44,857 bases of DNA from Promethearchaeota archaeon (GTDB taxonomy: Archaea; Asgardarchaeota; Lokiarchaeia; Sigynarchaeales; SOKP01), in the NCBI GenBank assembly GCA_016839905.1, contig JAEOTJ010000403.1, positions 1 through 44,857 of the forward strand, given 5' to 3'. This document shows positions 1 through 8,614 of this stretch, piece after piece; positions within the stretch are counted from its first letter, which is position 1; each line of letters opens with the position of its first letter. The notes under the pieces are model-generated. The model saw only the letters and a list, made by a program, of their open reading frames with translations. It was not told where the DNA came from and searched no databases. The translations under genes and the position numbers were made by a program.

Positions 1-504
1 AAGAGTAGTCTCGTTAAAATCATATCTACCAACAAAAAAATTGAAGTTCAAGAATATCCCTTCACTACCAAGAAATTAATAATCGGGCATTTAGAGATCT
101 CAAGGAGATTTGATAAAATCAAAGTACAATGTATTGACACACCTGGAATATTAGACCGTCCAATGTCTAAAAGGAATAGTATTGAATTGCAGGCAATTTT
201 GGCATTAAGGATAATCTCAGATTTAATTATTTTTGTGTTTGATCCAACTCCTTCTTCTGGTTATGAAGTTGATTCCCAATTTGAATTATATCATGAAATC
301 GAGCAAAATTTTACAAAAGAAGGGAATGTAGATATCATCTTAGTATTTAATAAAATGGATTTAGCAAGCAAACTTGAAATTGAATATTTAAAAGAAAAAT
401 TAAATTTGAAGGATAATGAATATTTTTTAACTAATGCCTTAACTGGAGAAAACTTAAGTTTTTTAATAAATCATCTAAAATCTCGTTATGGAAAAAATGA
501 ATGA
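1..504 (+). CDS. NOG1-type GTPase, C-terminal part (5' truncated by window)
   Basis: The frame is open from base 1 and enters inside the P-loop (first residues KSSL, the Gly before them lost), so the gene starts outside the window. Visible G-protein motifs are YPFTTK (G2 region), IDTPGILDRP (G3), FNKMD (G4) and a GH motif before G3. The string TPGILDRP followed by RNSIELQAILAL is characteristic of the NOG1/OBG-type GTPases tied to large-subunit ribosome maturation; this role is family knowledge, not shown here. The protein ends right after the G domain, as short archaeal NOG1 forms do. Its 3' end overlaps the start of the next gene by up to 17 bases, suggesting one transcript with the methanofuran genes. 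Confidence 0.8.
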   Translation, partial: KSSLVKIISTNKKIEVQEYPFTTKKLIIGHLEISRRFDKIKVQCIDTPGILDRPMSKRNSIELQAILALRIISDLIIFVFDPTPSSGYEVDSQFELYHEIEQNFTKEGNVDIILVFNKMDLASKLEIEYLKEKLNLKDNEYFLTNALTGENLSFLINHLKSRYGKNE

Positions 505-1585
505 AGAGATTATTATATTAGGTTTAGACATTGGGGGAGTTAATACTAAAGCAGCCCTAATTAAAATCAATCATAATGATGAGATAATAGAATCATTTTC
601 TTATATAGAATATTTTCCGTTCTGGGAAAAGGCTTTAAATGATATCCCCGAGATGTTTCAAGGAATTATTAAAAATGTTATAATAAAAAATAATTACTCC
701 CTAAAGGATATTAAGAAATACTCAATTACGATTACAGCTGAGCTCTCAGACGCATTTCAAACTAAACGAGAAGGTATAATCACAATATTGAACGCTTTAG
801 AAAAAGTTTTTGAAAAAGAAAAATTATTTTTTATTAATAATTCTGGTAAATTTAATGATTTTGATACCACAAAAAAGGATTTTCTTAAAATATCGGCAGC
901 AAATTGGATATCTACATCGTTATTTTTAGGAAAATTTATACCTAAATGCATTATGATTGATTCTGGCTCAACTACGATTGATATCATACCTATATTAAAT
1001 TCGAAACCAGTAACTAAGGGTAATAATGATATAACAAGATTGTTGAATCACGAGTTGGTTTATACTGGAGGTTTACGAGCGACCATCCCTTCTATCACAC
1101 ACTTTGTCCCCTATAATGGAGAGATGGTTCGAATATCTTTTGAAAAATTTGCTTTAGTTTCAGATGTTCATCGAATTTTAAATAATTTTCCCGAACAGGA
1201 ATATCTTAACGACACAGCAGATGGTCGCTCAAAATCTCTTGAGGATTGTTATTCTCGTTTAGCAAGAATAATATGTATGGATATTGAAACGATCTCAATA
1301 GAAGAGTTAAATATAATTGCTAATTATATTTATGATAAACAATTAGAGATAATTTCTAGAGAAATTGAATTATTTTTTAAGCAACTCATAAAAAGATATC
1401 CTGAATTTAAATCCAACCCTTTATTCGTAATTACCGGTCAATCTTCAAATTTCTTAATAATGAAGACTTTAAAGAAGTTAGGATATTCAAATATCAAAAC
1501 TTATGAAGCTATTACAAATATTCCAGATCAAATCACTTCTTCAGCATTTGCTGTTGCTGGAGCTCTACATTTTCAATTTAAATGA
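488..1585 (+). CDS. mfnF: MfnF-like methanofuran biosynthesis enzyme (H4MPT-linked C1 family)
   Basis: A 365-residue protein of the hydantoinase/oxoprolinase-like ASKHA family. The N-terminus carries GLDIGGVNTKAALI (phosphate-binding loop); IDSGSTTIDIIPI lies near residue 157, TGGLRATIPS follows, and a late GQSSNFLI forms the second nucleotide-site strand. This pattern fits the family once named 'probable H4MPT-linked C1 transfer pathway protein'. In methanogens this is MfnF, which couples the tyramine-glutamate and aminomethylfuran parts of methanofuran. The next gene is an MfnE-like kinase that supplies the furan substrate, which strongly supports the call. The start is ATG 488 (second choice ATG 497); both overlap the upstream stop. 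Methanofuran would serve as C1 carrier at the formyl-methanofuran step of an archaeal Wood-Ljungdahl pathway (inference). Confidence 0.8.
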   Translation: MEKMNEEIIILGLDIGGVNTKAALIKINHNDEIIESFSYIEYFPFWEKALNDIPEMFQGIIKNVIIKNNYSLKDIKKYSITITAELSDAFQTKREGIITILNALEKVFEKEKLFFINNSGKFNDFDTTKKDFLKISAANWISTSLFLGKFIPKCIMIDSGSTTIDIIPILNSKPVTKGNNDITRLLNHELVYTGGLRATIPSITHFVPYNGEMVRISFEKFALVSDVHRILNNFPEQEYLNDTADGRSKSLEDCYSRLARIICMDIETISIEELNIIANYIYDKQLEIISREIELFFKQLIKRYPEFKSNPLFVITGQSSNFLIMKTLKKLGYSNIKTYEAITNIPDQITSSAFAVAGALHFQFK

Positions 1586-1598
1586 AGAAATTTTAATT

Positions 1599-2336
1599 AT
1601 GACAAATAAAAAGATCATCGTAAAGCTTGGAGGTAATATTTTAGAAAATCTCGAAAACTTGAATTGTACAATAAATCAGTTAAAACAACTTGCATACGAT
1701 AAAAATTTAATTCAAAAAATTATAATCATCCCTGGAGGAGGCACTTTTGCTAACTTTATTCGGAAAATAGATAAAAAATTAAAGTTAGGTGATGACCTTG
1801 CTCACTGGAGCGCTATTTATGCTATGGATTATAATGGATTAGAATTGCATAAAAGATATCCCGATATTTTACTAATTAATGATTATGATAAATTACTAAA
1901 CAATTTATCAGAGCCTGAAGCAAATTTGGTTTGTGTTTTTTTACCTTTTAATTATCTCTTTAAAACTGATAAATTACCCCATAGCTGGGATGTAACATCT
2001 GACTCAATTACATTATACTTAGCACATAAACTCGAATTAAATGATTGTTATCTAATTAAGGACATTGATGGAATTTTTATTAAAGGTCAAAATCAGATTA
2101 TTAGGGAGATCTCTACGAGAAATTATGAAGATTTAAAGAAATCTAATAAATTAAAAAATATTGGAGATAAATTTAAAGAATTTAAAAAATCAAAACCATT
2201 AGATTCTCATGTAATAAAATTAGTAGATAAGTATAAAATACCTTGTATTATATTAAATGGAACGAGATCAAGAGTTTTGAGTTATTTTGATAAATATCAG
2301 AATAATGAAGGAATTTATACAAAAATTAGATGGTAA
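1599..2336 (+). CDS. mfnE: MfnE-like [5-(aminomethyl)furan-3-yl]methyl phosphate kinase
   Basis: Amino-acid-kinase-fold protein of 245 residues. I chose ATG 1599, 13 bases after the mfnF stop, because the protein then begins MTNKKIIVKLGGN, the first strand and glycine loop of the fold; the open frame reaches back to 1503 but would add unrelated residues read from inside mfnF. Other motifs are IIPGGGTFANFIR, AHWSAIYAMDYNG, SWDVTSDSITLYLA and LIKDIDGIF. The HW-x-AIxAMD string is typical of MfnE rather than of acetylglutamate or UMP kinases. In methanogens MfnE phosphorylates the aminomethylfuran phosphate to a diphosphate, the partner substrate for MfnF. The tight pair mfnF-mfnE makes a two-step methanofuran module. 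Confidence 0.78.
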   Translation: MTNKKIIVKLGGNILENLENLNCTINQLKQLAYDKNLIQKIIIIPGGGTFANFIRKIDKKLKLGDDLAHWSAIYAMDYNGLELHKRYPDILLINDYDKLLNNLSEPEANLVCVFLPFNYLFKTDKLPHSWDVTSDSITLYLAHKLELNDCYLIKDIDGIFIKGQNQIIREISTRNYEDLKKSNKLKNIGDKFKEFKKSKPLDSHVIKLVDKYKIPCIILNGTRSRVLSYFDKYQNNEGIYTKIRW

Positions 2337-2403
2337 AAATCATTATTATATTTATATTATTATTGAATTAAATATTATTGTAAATAATTATTTTATTTTT
2401 TGA

Positions 2404-4308
2404 ATGAAAATAAAAATGAGTGTTTATGAAACTCTTAATCAATTCTATAAAGTATTACAAATGGGTGATTATACAACGGGTCTACGATTAGCTGAAAGAA
2501 TTCTTTCTAATGATCCTGGCAATCCAAATAATTGGGTAAATTATGCAATATGTTTATATGAAATAGGTTCCTATTTTGAAGCATCTCAAGCCTTTCTACA
2601 AGTCTATGAAATGATTGATTATGATCCAACTGTTTATTATCGAATATGTCTCGCTTTAGCAAAAGCTGAAATGGAATATATGTTATTTGAGATCATTAAA
2701 AAGACATTAAAGAGAGATCATGAATTTATCACTTTTTTAATTCTAGATCCTACATTTGTAAAGTATATGGCTAGAGATGAATTAAAAAAATATAAAAAGA
2801 AATATCGGAATAAAATAAATTCTCATTACAAATCAAGAGTATTACTTGATCAAGGTGATATTTTTGCAGCCCTTCCTGAAATGGAAGCTGTACTTTATGA
2901 TGATCCTTGGAATCCTATTATGTGGTATAATTATGGAGAAGCCTTATTTGAATTAGGAAGATATGTAGATGCTGGAGAAGCATTTAGCCAAGCATATGAA
3001 TTCGCCCCAGATGATGGGAATGCTATATACAAGTTATGTGTTTGTTTGGCAAGAACGAATGATGTAACAAAATTAATGCAAGTAATGAAAATAGAATATG
3101 AAAAAGACCCTAATTTTTTCCGTATCATATTTAGTGATAAAATATTTGAGAAGTATGTTAAAAGTGAAGATTTTAAGGCTGTATCAGTTAAGATTGAAAA
3201 AAAATCAAAGTCTAAGACAACAGAAATCCCCTATATAGAAACTTTCCAGCCAGATGATGTAGATGAATTGTTTGATAAAGGAATTACTAGCATTTATAAT
3301 GGAAAATTTAGTGTTGCAATTCAGAACTTTACTAAAATAATTACTAAAGATCCTAATAATATTCTTGCTTGGGATAGTTTAGGTAGTGCTTATTACTATA
3401 AAAAAGAGTATGATCAAGCAATTGAGGCTTTCCAAAGAGCAATTACTTTAAATCCGAATTACATTAAACCCTTGTATAATATAGGTCTTGTACATAGAGA
3501 TAAAAATGAATATGATAAAGCTATTGAGTATTTTAGAAAGGTTCTTGAATTAGATCCTAATTTCCATGATGCTTGGGATAGTATGGGAACTTGTTATGCA
3601 ACACAAAAAGATGAAGAAAAAGCAGAGAAGGCCTTTGCGCGAGCTTCTAAGTTACAACCATCTGATATTGAAGTTTTAAAGAGATCAGCTAATGACGCTT
3701 ATAATAAGAAAGAAATAAATAAAGCAATTGATGGATATAGAAAAATAATTGAATTGGAACCCCAAGATCTTCAATCATTAAAGCGTCTAGCAATAATGTA
3801 TAATGCTAAAAGGGAATATAATAGCGCAATTGAAATCTATGAAAAGATTTTTGAGCTTAATCCTGAGGATTTAATAACACTCAAAAATATAACCAAGATA
3901 TATGTTCAAATGGGAAATTATGATGATGCAATCAAGTTCTGTAAAAAAATTATTGAACTTGACCAAAATAATATAAAAGCAATGCTTATTATTGGACTTG
4001 CCTATGAGAAAAAAAATGAACATGATAAAGCCATTGAATCATATAAAAAAGTACTCGAAATAAATCCAAAAAACGCAAAAGTATGGGGTAAAATAGGGGA
4101 TGTTCATAAAAATGCTGGACACTCTTCACAAGCAATTAAACATTACGAGAAAGCGATTAAGTTGGAACCCCATGATCCAAGGATGTGGAATAAATTGGGA
4201 AATTATTATGCCTCTAAAGATAAACATGATAAATCAATAAAATGTTTTAAAAAAGTAGTTGAGTTGGATCCAACATTTTTCCAAGATAAAGAAAAAAAAT
4301 CGTCTTAA
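2404..4308 (+). CDS. Tetratricopeptide-repeat protein
   Basis: A 634-residue soluble protein made almost entirely of TPRs. An N-terminal pair near residues 10-75 (NWVNYAICLYEIGSYFEA) is echoed near 145-215 (MWYNYGEALFELGRYVDA), so the front half looks internally duplicated. From about residue 290 there is an array of roughly nine canonical repeats of 34 residues (for example AWDSLGSAYYYKKEYDQAIE and MWNKLGNYYASKDKHDKS). There is no signal peptide, membrane segment or enzymatic motif, so it is probably a protein-binding scaffold; the partner is unknown. Start ATG 2404 or the in-frame ATG 2416. A long AT-rich leader precedes it, so it is likely a separate transcript from mfnE. Confidence 0.85.
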   Translation: MKIKMSVYETLNQFYKVLQMGDYTTGLRLAERILSNDPGNPNNWVNYAICLYEIGSYFEASQAFLQVYEMIDYDPTVYYRICLALAKAEMEYMLFEIIKKTLKRDHEFITFLILDPTFVKYMARDELKKYKKKYRNKINSHYKSRVLLDQGDIFAALPEMEAVLYDDPWNPIMWYNYGEALFELGRYVDAGEAFSQAYEFAPDDGNAIYKLCVCLARTNDVTKLMQVMKIEYEKDPNFFRIIFSDKIFEKYVKSEDFKAVSVKIEKKSKSKTTEIPYIETFQPDDVDELFDKGITSIYNGKFSVAIQNFTKIITKDPNNILAWDSLGSAYYYKKEYDQAIEAFQRAITLNPNYIKPLYNIGLVHRDKNEYDKAIEYFRKVLELDPNFHDAWDSMGTCYATQKDEEKAEKAFARASKLQPSDIEVLKRSANDAYNKKEINKAIDGYRKIIELEPQDLQSLKRLAIMYNAKREYNSAIEIYEKIFELNPEDLITLKNITKIYVQMGNYDDAIKFCKKIIELDQNNIKAMLIIGLAYEKKNEHDKAIESYKKVLEINPKNAKVWGKIGDVHKNAGHSSQAIKHYEKAIKLEPHDPRMWNKLGNYYASKDKHDKSIKCFKKVVELDPTFFQDKEKKSS

Positions 4309-4446
4309 GGCGATTAAATATTTTAACTATTTTTATAATTTTTACGGATCAATTATAAAATAATATATTTATATTAGTTTATCAGAAATTACATTGAAAA
4401 CAATATATTTAATATAAATCATATAATAACTTTTTAAGCTGATACT

Positions 4447-7389
4447 TTGACAAGCTTATCATCTAATACCAAAAAAATAGAAATTTTAATTTCAAAAGGT
4501 CTTTATGCTCCCGCAGCAGAAAATATTTTCGAAATTATTGAAGATACTGAAAATCACTATAATAAAGAATTAATATATAACTCTTTAAGCTTATTAAATC
4601 TCATCTGTGATAAAACACCATCAATTGCATTAAGGGCAATTCATGTAATTGAACCAGTTATTAATGATTCTGATTCTTGGCTCAGATTAGTATCGCTAGA
4701 AATTTTATATCAAATATCAATTTATAGGCCAAATTTATTAATTGATTTACTTAATCCGATAAGATCACGATTATTTGATAGGGATCCTTCTGTAAGAAGA
4801 TTATCTGTTAAGTTATTAGGTAAATTAATTTTATCATTGCATATTGATAAAGAGGAACTTTATGATTTAATTGAAGAATTTATTGAAAAATTAATGGATA
4901 ATGATTGGAAAGTAAAATTTTTAGTAATTAAAACACTCCAAAAAATATTAAATCAAGATTATACTAAAATTAAAGATTTAGAACCATTATTATCAATTGT
5001 TATCATAAATTTAAGAGATAAAGATGATGATGTTGCCAGATCTGCTGCTGAACTTTTAAAAATTCTTGGTACTTATTTTCTTTCTAAAGAAAAAATCTTT
5101 TACGTTTTATTAAACCTACTTTATAATGAAAAACCAAGAGTAAAAGAATTAATTATTTGGTTATTTGGAGAAATTGGAAAAGAAAGATCTTCGGAAATCA
5201 TCCCAATAATTCCAAAAATAATTAAACTATTAAACGAAGATGATTATAGGATTCAATTAAAAGTTATTGAAGCTTTAGTTAATATCTCTGAAAATAATTT
5301 TGATCAGATATGGTCAAATTTAATTAATTCTTTAGATACTCATGATTATGAATTTCGGAGCAATATAATCAATGCTCTTTATCATTTAGGACAAAAAAAT
5401 ATTTCAGGTATTTTTAATTATTTATTTGAAGAATTAGAAAATCCTTCTGAAAATATTAGAGAGAGTATAGCATTGGTTTTTCAACGCTTATTTGAAGAAT
5501 ACCAAATTGAAATTGAAAATGAAATTATTAAAATATTATATCAATTAGTGTCTAAATACTGGCGAGAACGAGAAAAGGCCATACACAGATTACATAATAT
5601 TTGTTCTATCTTAAAAAATCACAAAATAGCTGTTTGGATAACAATAGAATTAAATAAAACTCTTAATAATGAGACCGATCCTGATGTAAGACAAGAAATC
5701 AAGCAAGTTATTGAAAAAATCAAATCAAATGTTAGGAACATTGATACTACTATATTAAGAATTAAAAAGGAAATTAAAATAATAAAGAAGAAAATTGATA
5801 TATTTCATAAAATTCCCGTTCAATTTAGGAGAAAAATGAATTCTCAAATTAAGGAGTTCAAATTTCATGAATCAGAAATCCAATTGAATACAGAATATAA
5901 TAAAATATTAAAAAGAATAAAAAAATTTCATAATAGAATCAATAATTTCGAATATAAGAGACTTGCATTTGATTTAATTGAGGAATGGGAAGAAACAAAA
6001 ATTCAAATTATTGATGAATTAAGTATTATTAAAGGCTTTATAACTGAAATTTGTCAAGAGAAAAAGACAGAGTTTTTAGAAGATCTGTTATTTAAAACAC
6101 GGAATTTAGATGAAAAAATTAATATTTTAAAAGCTCAATTTGATGATGTTAAGAATTTTTCTTTTAATATTAATTTAGATGCTGCCCTATCAAATATGAT
6201 AATTGAGGAGGATGATTTAGAGGAAAAATTTAAACATGTAACCCAAATAAGAAAAAAATTATTTAAATTAGAAGTAGATATTCGAGAATTATTTATTAAC
6301 AATTTAGAGTTTAATGATATACTTAAAGCACTTTTAAGGAAGTGGATTGCGACTAAAATTGATATTCAAGAATATTTAAATGATTTAGACAATCAAATTA
6401 AAATTATGAAAGATTACCTAATGAAAAATTATATCGACTTAAAAAATAATTTAGAACTTACTGAAAATAATAAAGTTGAAAGAATTAAAAATGAACTAGC
6501 ATATCAACTACTCCAAGGTCATATTCAATTAGTATTTTCTCATGGTTTTGATGTTTTTAAAAAATTTAATGATAATTTTAATAAATTAAACTCAAAGTTG
6601 GATTTATTAATCAAAAAAAAGGAATTTGTTCATGTAAAACAATTAATAGAGATGAATTCCTCTCAAATCCATTCTTTTATAGAAGAAACTGAGCAACAAA
6701 TTGAAAATTTTATTGAAAAAGAAAAGATTTTTCAAGATAATAATGTTTTTAATTTATTTATCCGCCCTTATTTTGAAAAATGGAATGCTTCTAAGGAATT
6801 AATCATTAATAAATTAAAGATTTTTATTAGAAGGCATGAAAATAAGCTTTTTTTAAGCCAAATTAAATATTATTTAAAAATTATGAGTCCAATTAAATTA
6901 AAATTGCTCTCTTCCTATGTTGGCATGGATATTGACCAATTAAAGGATCTCATACTTAAATATATAAATCAAAATAAATTAAATGCAAAAATCATTAATG
7001 ATTCTTTATATTCTCAAAAAATGGAATTTAATTTACTTGATAAGAATTTACTTTTCTTTAAAAATATAAAAACAGTTGGAAATCAAATATATTTAAACTT
7101 CAAATTAAATAATCCTACTAATTATGTATTTAAAGATATTCAAATTTCCTTAAAAGTACCTACTTATCTTAAATTCTTAAAAAAAGAGAGTTTTCCTAAA
7201 TTCCTTAACATCCCCGAGTTAAAACAAGGAAATATTTTCAAGTTTAATTATATACTTAAAATGGATAAAATAATTAAAAAAGATTTGTCTGATCCTAGTG
7301 CTGATGAGATAAAGCTTAAAATGTATTATAAAGATCCATTTAATTTTAATAAAAAGACAATAAAAAAAATTAATATATTACTTCCTTAA
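4447..7389 (+). CDS. HEAT-repeat / coiled-coil protein with C-terminal beta domain
   Basis: A 980-residue protein with no recognised enzymatic motif. Residues 1 to about 420 form HEAT/armadillo-like helical pairs (DSWLRLVSLEILYQIS, DPSVRRLSVKLLGKL, DKDDDVARSAAELLKILG, NIRESIALVFQRLF). Residues about 430-830 are highly charged and helical, probably coiled coil or spectrin-like. Residues about 870-980 change to a beta-rich composition (LNFKLNNPTNYVFKDIQISL), resembling an immunoglobulin-like or appendage sandwich. The only acceptable start near the first HEAT helix is TTG 4447. Solenoid, long linker and terminal beta sandwich is the general layout of adaptor-type trafficking proteins, but this is only resemblance of architecture. 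Function unknown. Confidence 0.8.
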   Translation: MTSLSSNTKKIEILISKGLYAPAAENIFEIIEDTENHYNKELIYNSLSLLNLICDKTPSIALRAIHVIEPVINDSDSWLRLVSLEILYQISIYRPNLLIDLLNPIRSRLFDRDPSVRRLSVKLLGKLILSLHIDKEELYDLIEEFIEKLMDNDWKVKFLVIKTLQKILNQDYTKIKDLEPLLSIVIINLRDKDDDVARSAAELLKILGTYFLSKEKIFYVLLNLLYNEKPRVKELIIWLFGEIGKERSSEIIPIIPKIIKLLNEDDYRIQLKVIEALVNISENNFDQIWSNLINSLDTHDYEFRSNIINALYHLGQKNISGIFNYLFEELENPSENIRESIALVFQRLFEEYQIEIENEIIKILYQLVSKYWREREKAIHRLHNICSILKNHKIAVWITIELNKTLNNETDPDVRQEIKQVIEKIKSNVRNIDTTILRIKKEIKIIKKKIDIFHKIPVQFRRKMNSQIKEFKFHESEIQLNTEYNKILKRIKKFHNRINNFEYKRLAFDLIEEWEETKIQIIDELSIIKGFITEICQEKKTEFLEDLLFKTRNLDEKINILKAQFDDVKNFSFNINLDAALSNMIIEEDDLEEKFKHVTQIRKKLFKLEVDIRELFINNLEFNDILKALLRKWIATKIDIQEYLNDLDNQIKIMKDYLMKNYIDLKNNLELTENNKVERIKNELAYQLLQGHIQLVFSHGFDVFKKFNDNFNKLNSKLDLLIKKKEFVHVKQLIEMNSSQIHSFIEETEQQIENFIEKEKIFQDNNVFNLFIRPYFEKWNASKELIINKLKIFIRRHENKLFLSQIKYYLKIMSPIKLKLLSSYVGMDIDQLKDLILKYINQNKLNAKIINDSLYSQKMEFNLLDKNLLFFKNIKTVGNQIYLNFKLNNPTNYVFKDIQISLKVPTYLKFLKKESFPKFLNIPELKQGNIFKFNYILKMDKIIKKDLSDPSADEIKLKMYYKDPFNFNKKTIKKINILLP

Positions 7390-7487
7390 AAAACAACTTT
7401 TTTACTTTTAGATTACTTATTTTTTTTGATCCTTAACGTGTAAAGTTAAGAAATAAAAAACAATTTATTCAAAATATGAAATAAGTT

Positions 7488-7494
7488 GAGGTGA
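7488..7494 (+). promoter_or_regulatory. Shine-Dalgarno sequence of selD
   Basis: GAGGTGA is complementary to an archaeal 16S rRNA 3' end. It lies just before ATG 7496, with unusually short spacing, and supports the start upstream of the in-frame UGA. Confidence 0.5.
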
Positions 7495-7495
7495 A

Positions 7496-8524
7496 ATGGA
7501 AAAAAGCCTGGAATATAGATTGACTCAACAAGTAAAGATTCATGGATGATCTTGTAAGCTTGGTTCAAATGTCTTGGAAGACTTACTAATAAAAGCAGGT
7601 TTATCTGGAGGTTTTGAAGATGCTGCTGTTTTACCCGTTCCTAATAGCAATCTCTTATTAGTAAAAAATATTGATATATTTACTCCAATTGTAGATGAAC
7701 CTGAGGTTATGGGAGAGATTGCGGCTTGTAATGTAACTAATGATATATTTGCAATGAATGTTCTTGAAATCTCTGGGATGCTGATATTTTTAGCTATAAG
7801 AACTGATACACCCCTACAAATAGCTAAAGGGATTCTTAAAGGAATCAAATCATATATGGAAAATAAAATCAACTCAAAAGTAGTTGGTGGACATACAATA
7901 TTTAGTGAATGGCCATTAATAGGTGGAGAAGCTTCAGGATTCATAGAGGAAAATGAGATAATCCGAAAGAGTGGCGTAAGAGAAGGTGATAAACTTATAT
8001 TAACAAAACCTATTGGACTACAAGCAATTTCAGCCGCGTATCGATTATTAAAAGATAATCCAGAGATGCTCGAGAGTTATTCTCTGAATGAATTACATGA
8101 TTCAATAGATCTTGCAATAAAAATAATGACAACTCCAAATCAAGATGTAGTAAAAACAATTCATTCCTATGAGGATTTTTCTTTTATTCATGCAATGACG
8201 GACGTAACAGGTTTTGGTCTTGCTGGACATGCAAAAGAAATGCTACAGAACTCAGATTTATCTATAATTATTGATACTATTCCTTCTATTAACCATTCTC
8301 CTGCTCTATCTAAAGAATTAGGATATGCATTCGATACATGCATGTGTGCAGAAACTGCTGGGGGGATGCTAATGTCAGTTGACTCTAATAAAACTGAGGA
8401 TCTCTCTAATGCTTTATCCAGTAATGGTGTATCGAATTGGATCGTGGGTGTGGTTGAAAAAATAAAACCTGGACTCGTACAAGTCTCAGAAAATGTAAAT
8501 ATCATTGAAATAACAAAAATCTAA
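7496..8524 (+). CDS. selD: Selenophosphate synthetase, itself a selenoprotein (UGA 7547-7549 = Sec18)
   Basis: SelD makes selenophosphate from selenide and ATP for selenocysteine synthesis. The open frame without recoding starts only at 7574 and lacks the catalytic N-terminus. Reading upstream in the same frame from ATG 7496 gives RLTQQVKIHG-U-SCKLGSNVLEDLL, with TGA at 7547-7549. This lines up with the SelD consensus RLTQYS..GCGCK: the UGA sits exactly at the catalytic Cys/Sec (Cys17 in E. coli SelD), and Lys21 matches the essential Lys20. Downstream are NIDIFTPIVDEP, VVGGHTIF, AMTDVTGFGLAGH and CAETAGGMLM, all SelD signatures. The full length of 342 residues matches the family (about 345). 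A SECIS-like hairpin follows the stop codon. Ordinary gene calling will truncate it by 26 codons. Confidence 0.93.
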
Positions 8525-8532
8525 AGATGACA

Positions 8533-8572
8533 ATGAAATAAGCAGAAACACTTAAAAGTGGTGCTTATGGAG
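8533..8572 (+). promoter_or_regulatory. SECIS-like element in the selD 3' UTR
   Basis: Starts nine bases after the selD stop. A 7-bp perfect stem (ATAAGCA 8538-8544 with TGCTTAT 8562-8568) is flanked below by UGAA 8534-8537 facing GGAG 8569-8572. That allows four stacked non-Watson-Crick pairs (U.G, G.A, A.G, A.G), the UGAN/NGAN quartet or kink-turn core of eukaryotic SECIS. Above the stem is an unpaired GAAA (8545-8548), matching the position of the conserved AA, then a small hairpin CACT/AGTG with loop TAAA. Helix II is shorter than in eukaryotes. An outer pairing GATG 8526-8529 with CATC 8592-8595 and a hairpin CCACC/GGTGG (8577-8591) may extend it. Lokiarchaeal SECIS elements of eukaryotic type are published; this instance is read from sequence only. 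Confidence 0.78.
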
Positions 8573-8614
8573 TAATCCACCCGCAAGGTGGCATCAAATA
8601 AAATTAATTAGATA

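Noticed and set aside
1503..1598. N-terminal extension of mfnE to 1503
   Set aside because: It reads out-of-frame mfnF sequence; the kinase fold begins cleanly at ATG 1599.
7540..7944. Minus-strand open frame opposite the start of selD
   Set aside because: It overlaps the conserved SelD coding region and shows no family features; it is a shadow.
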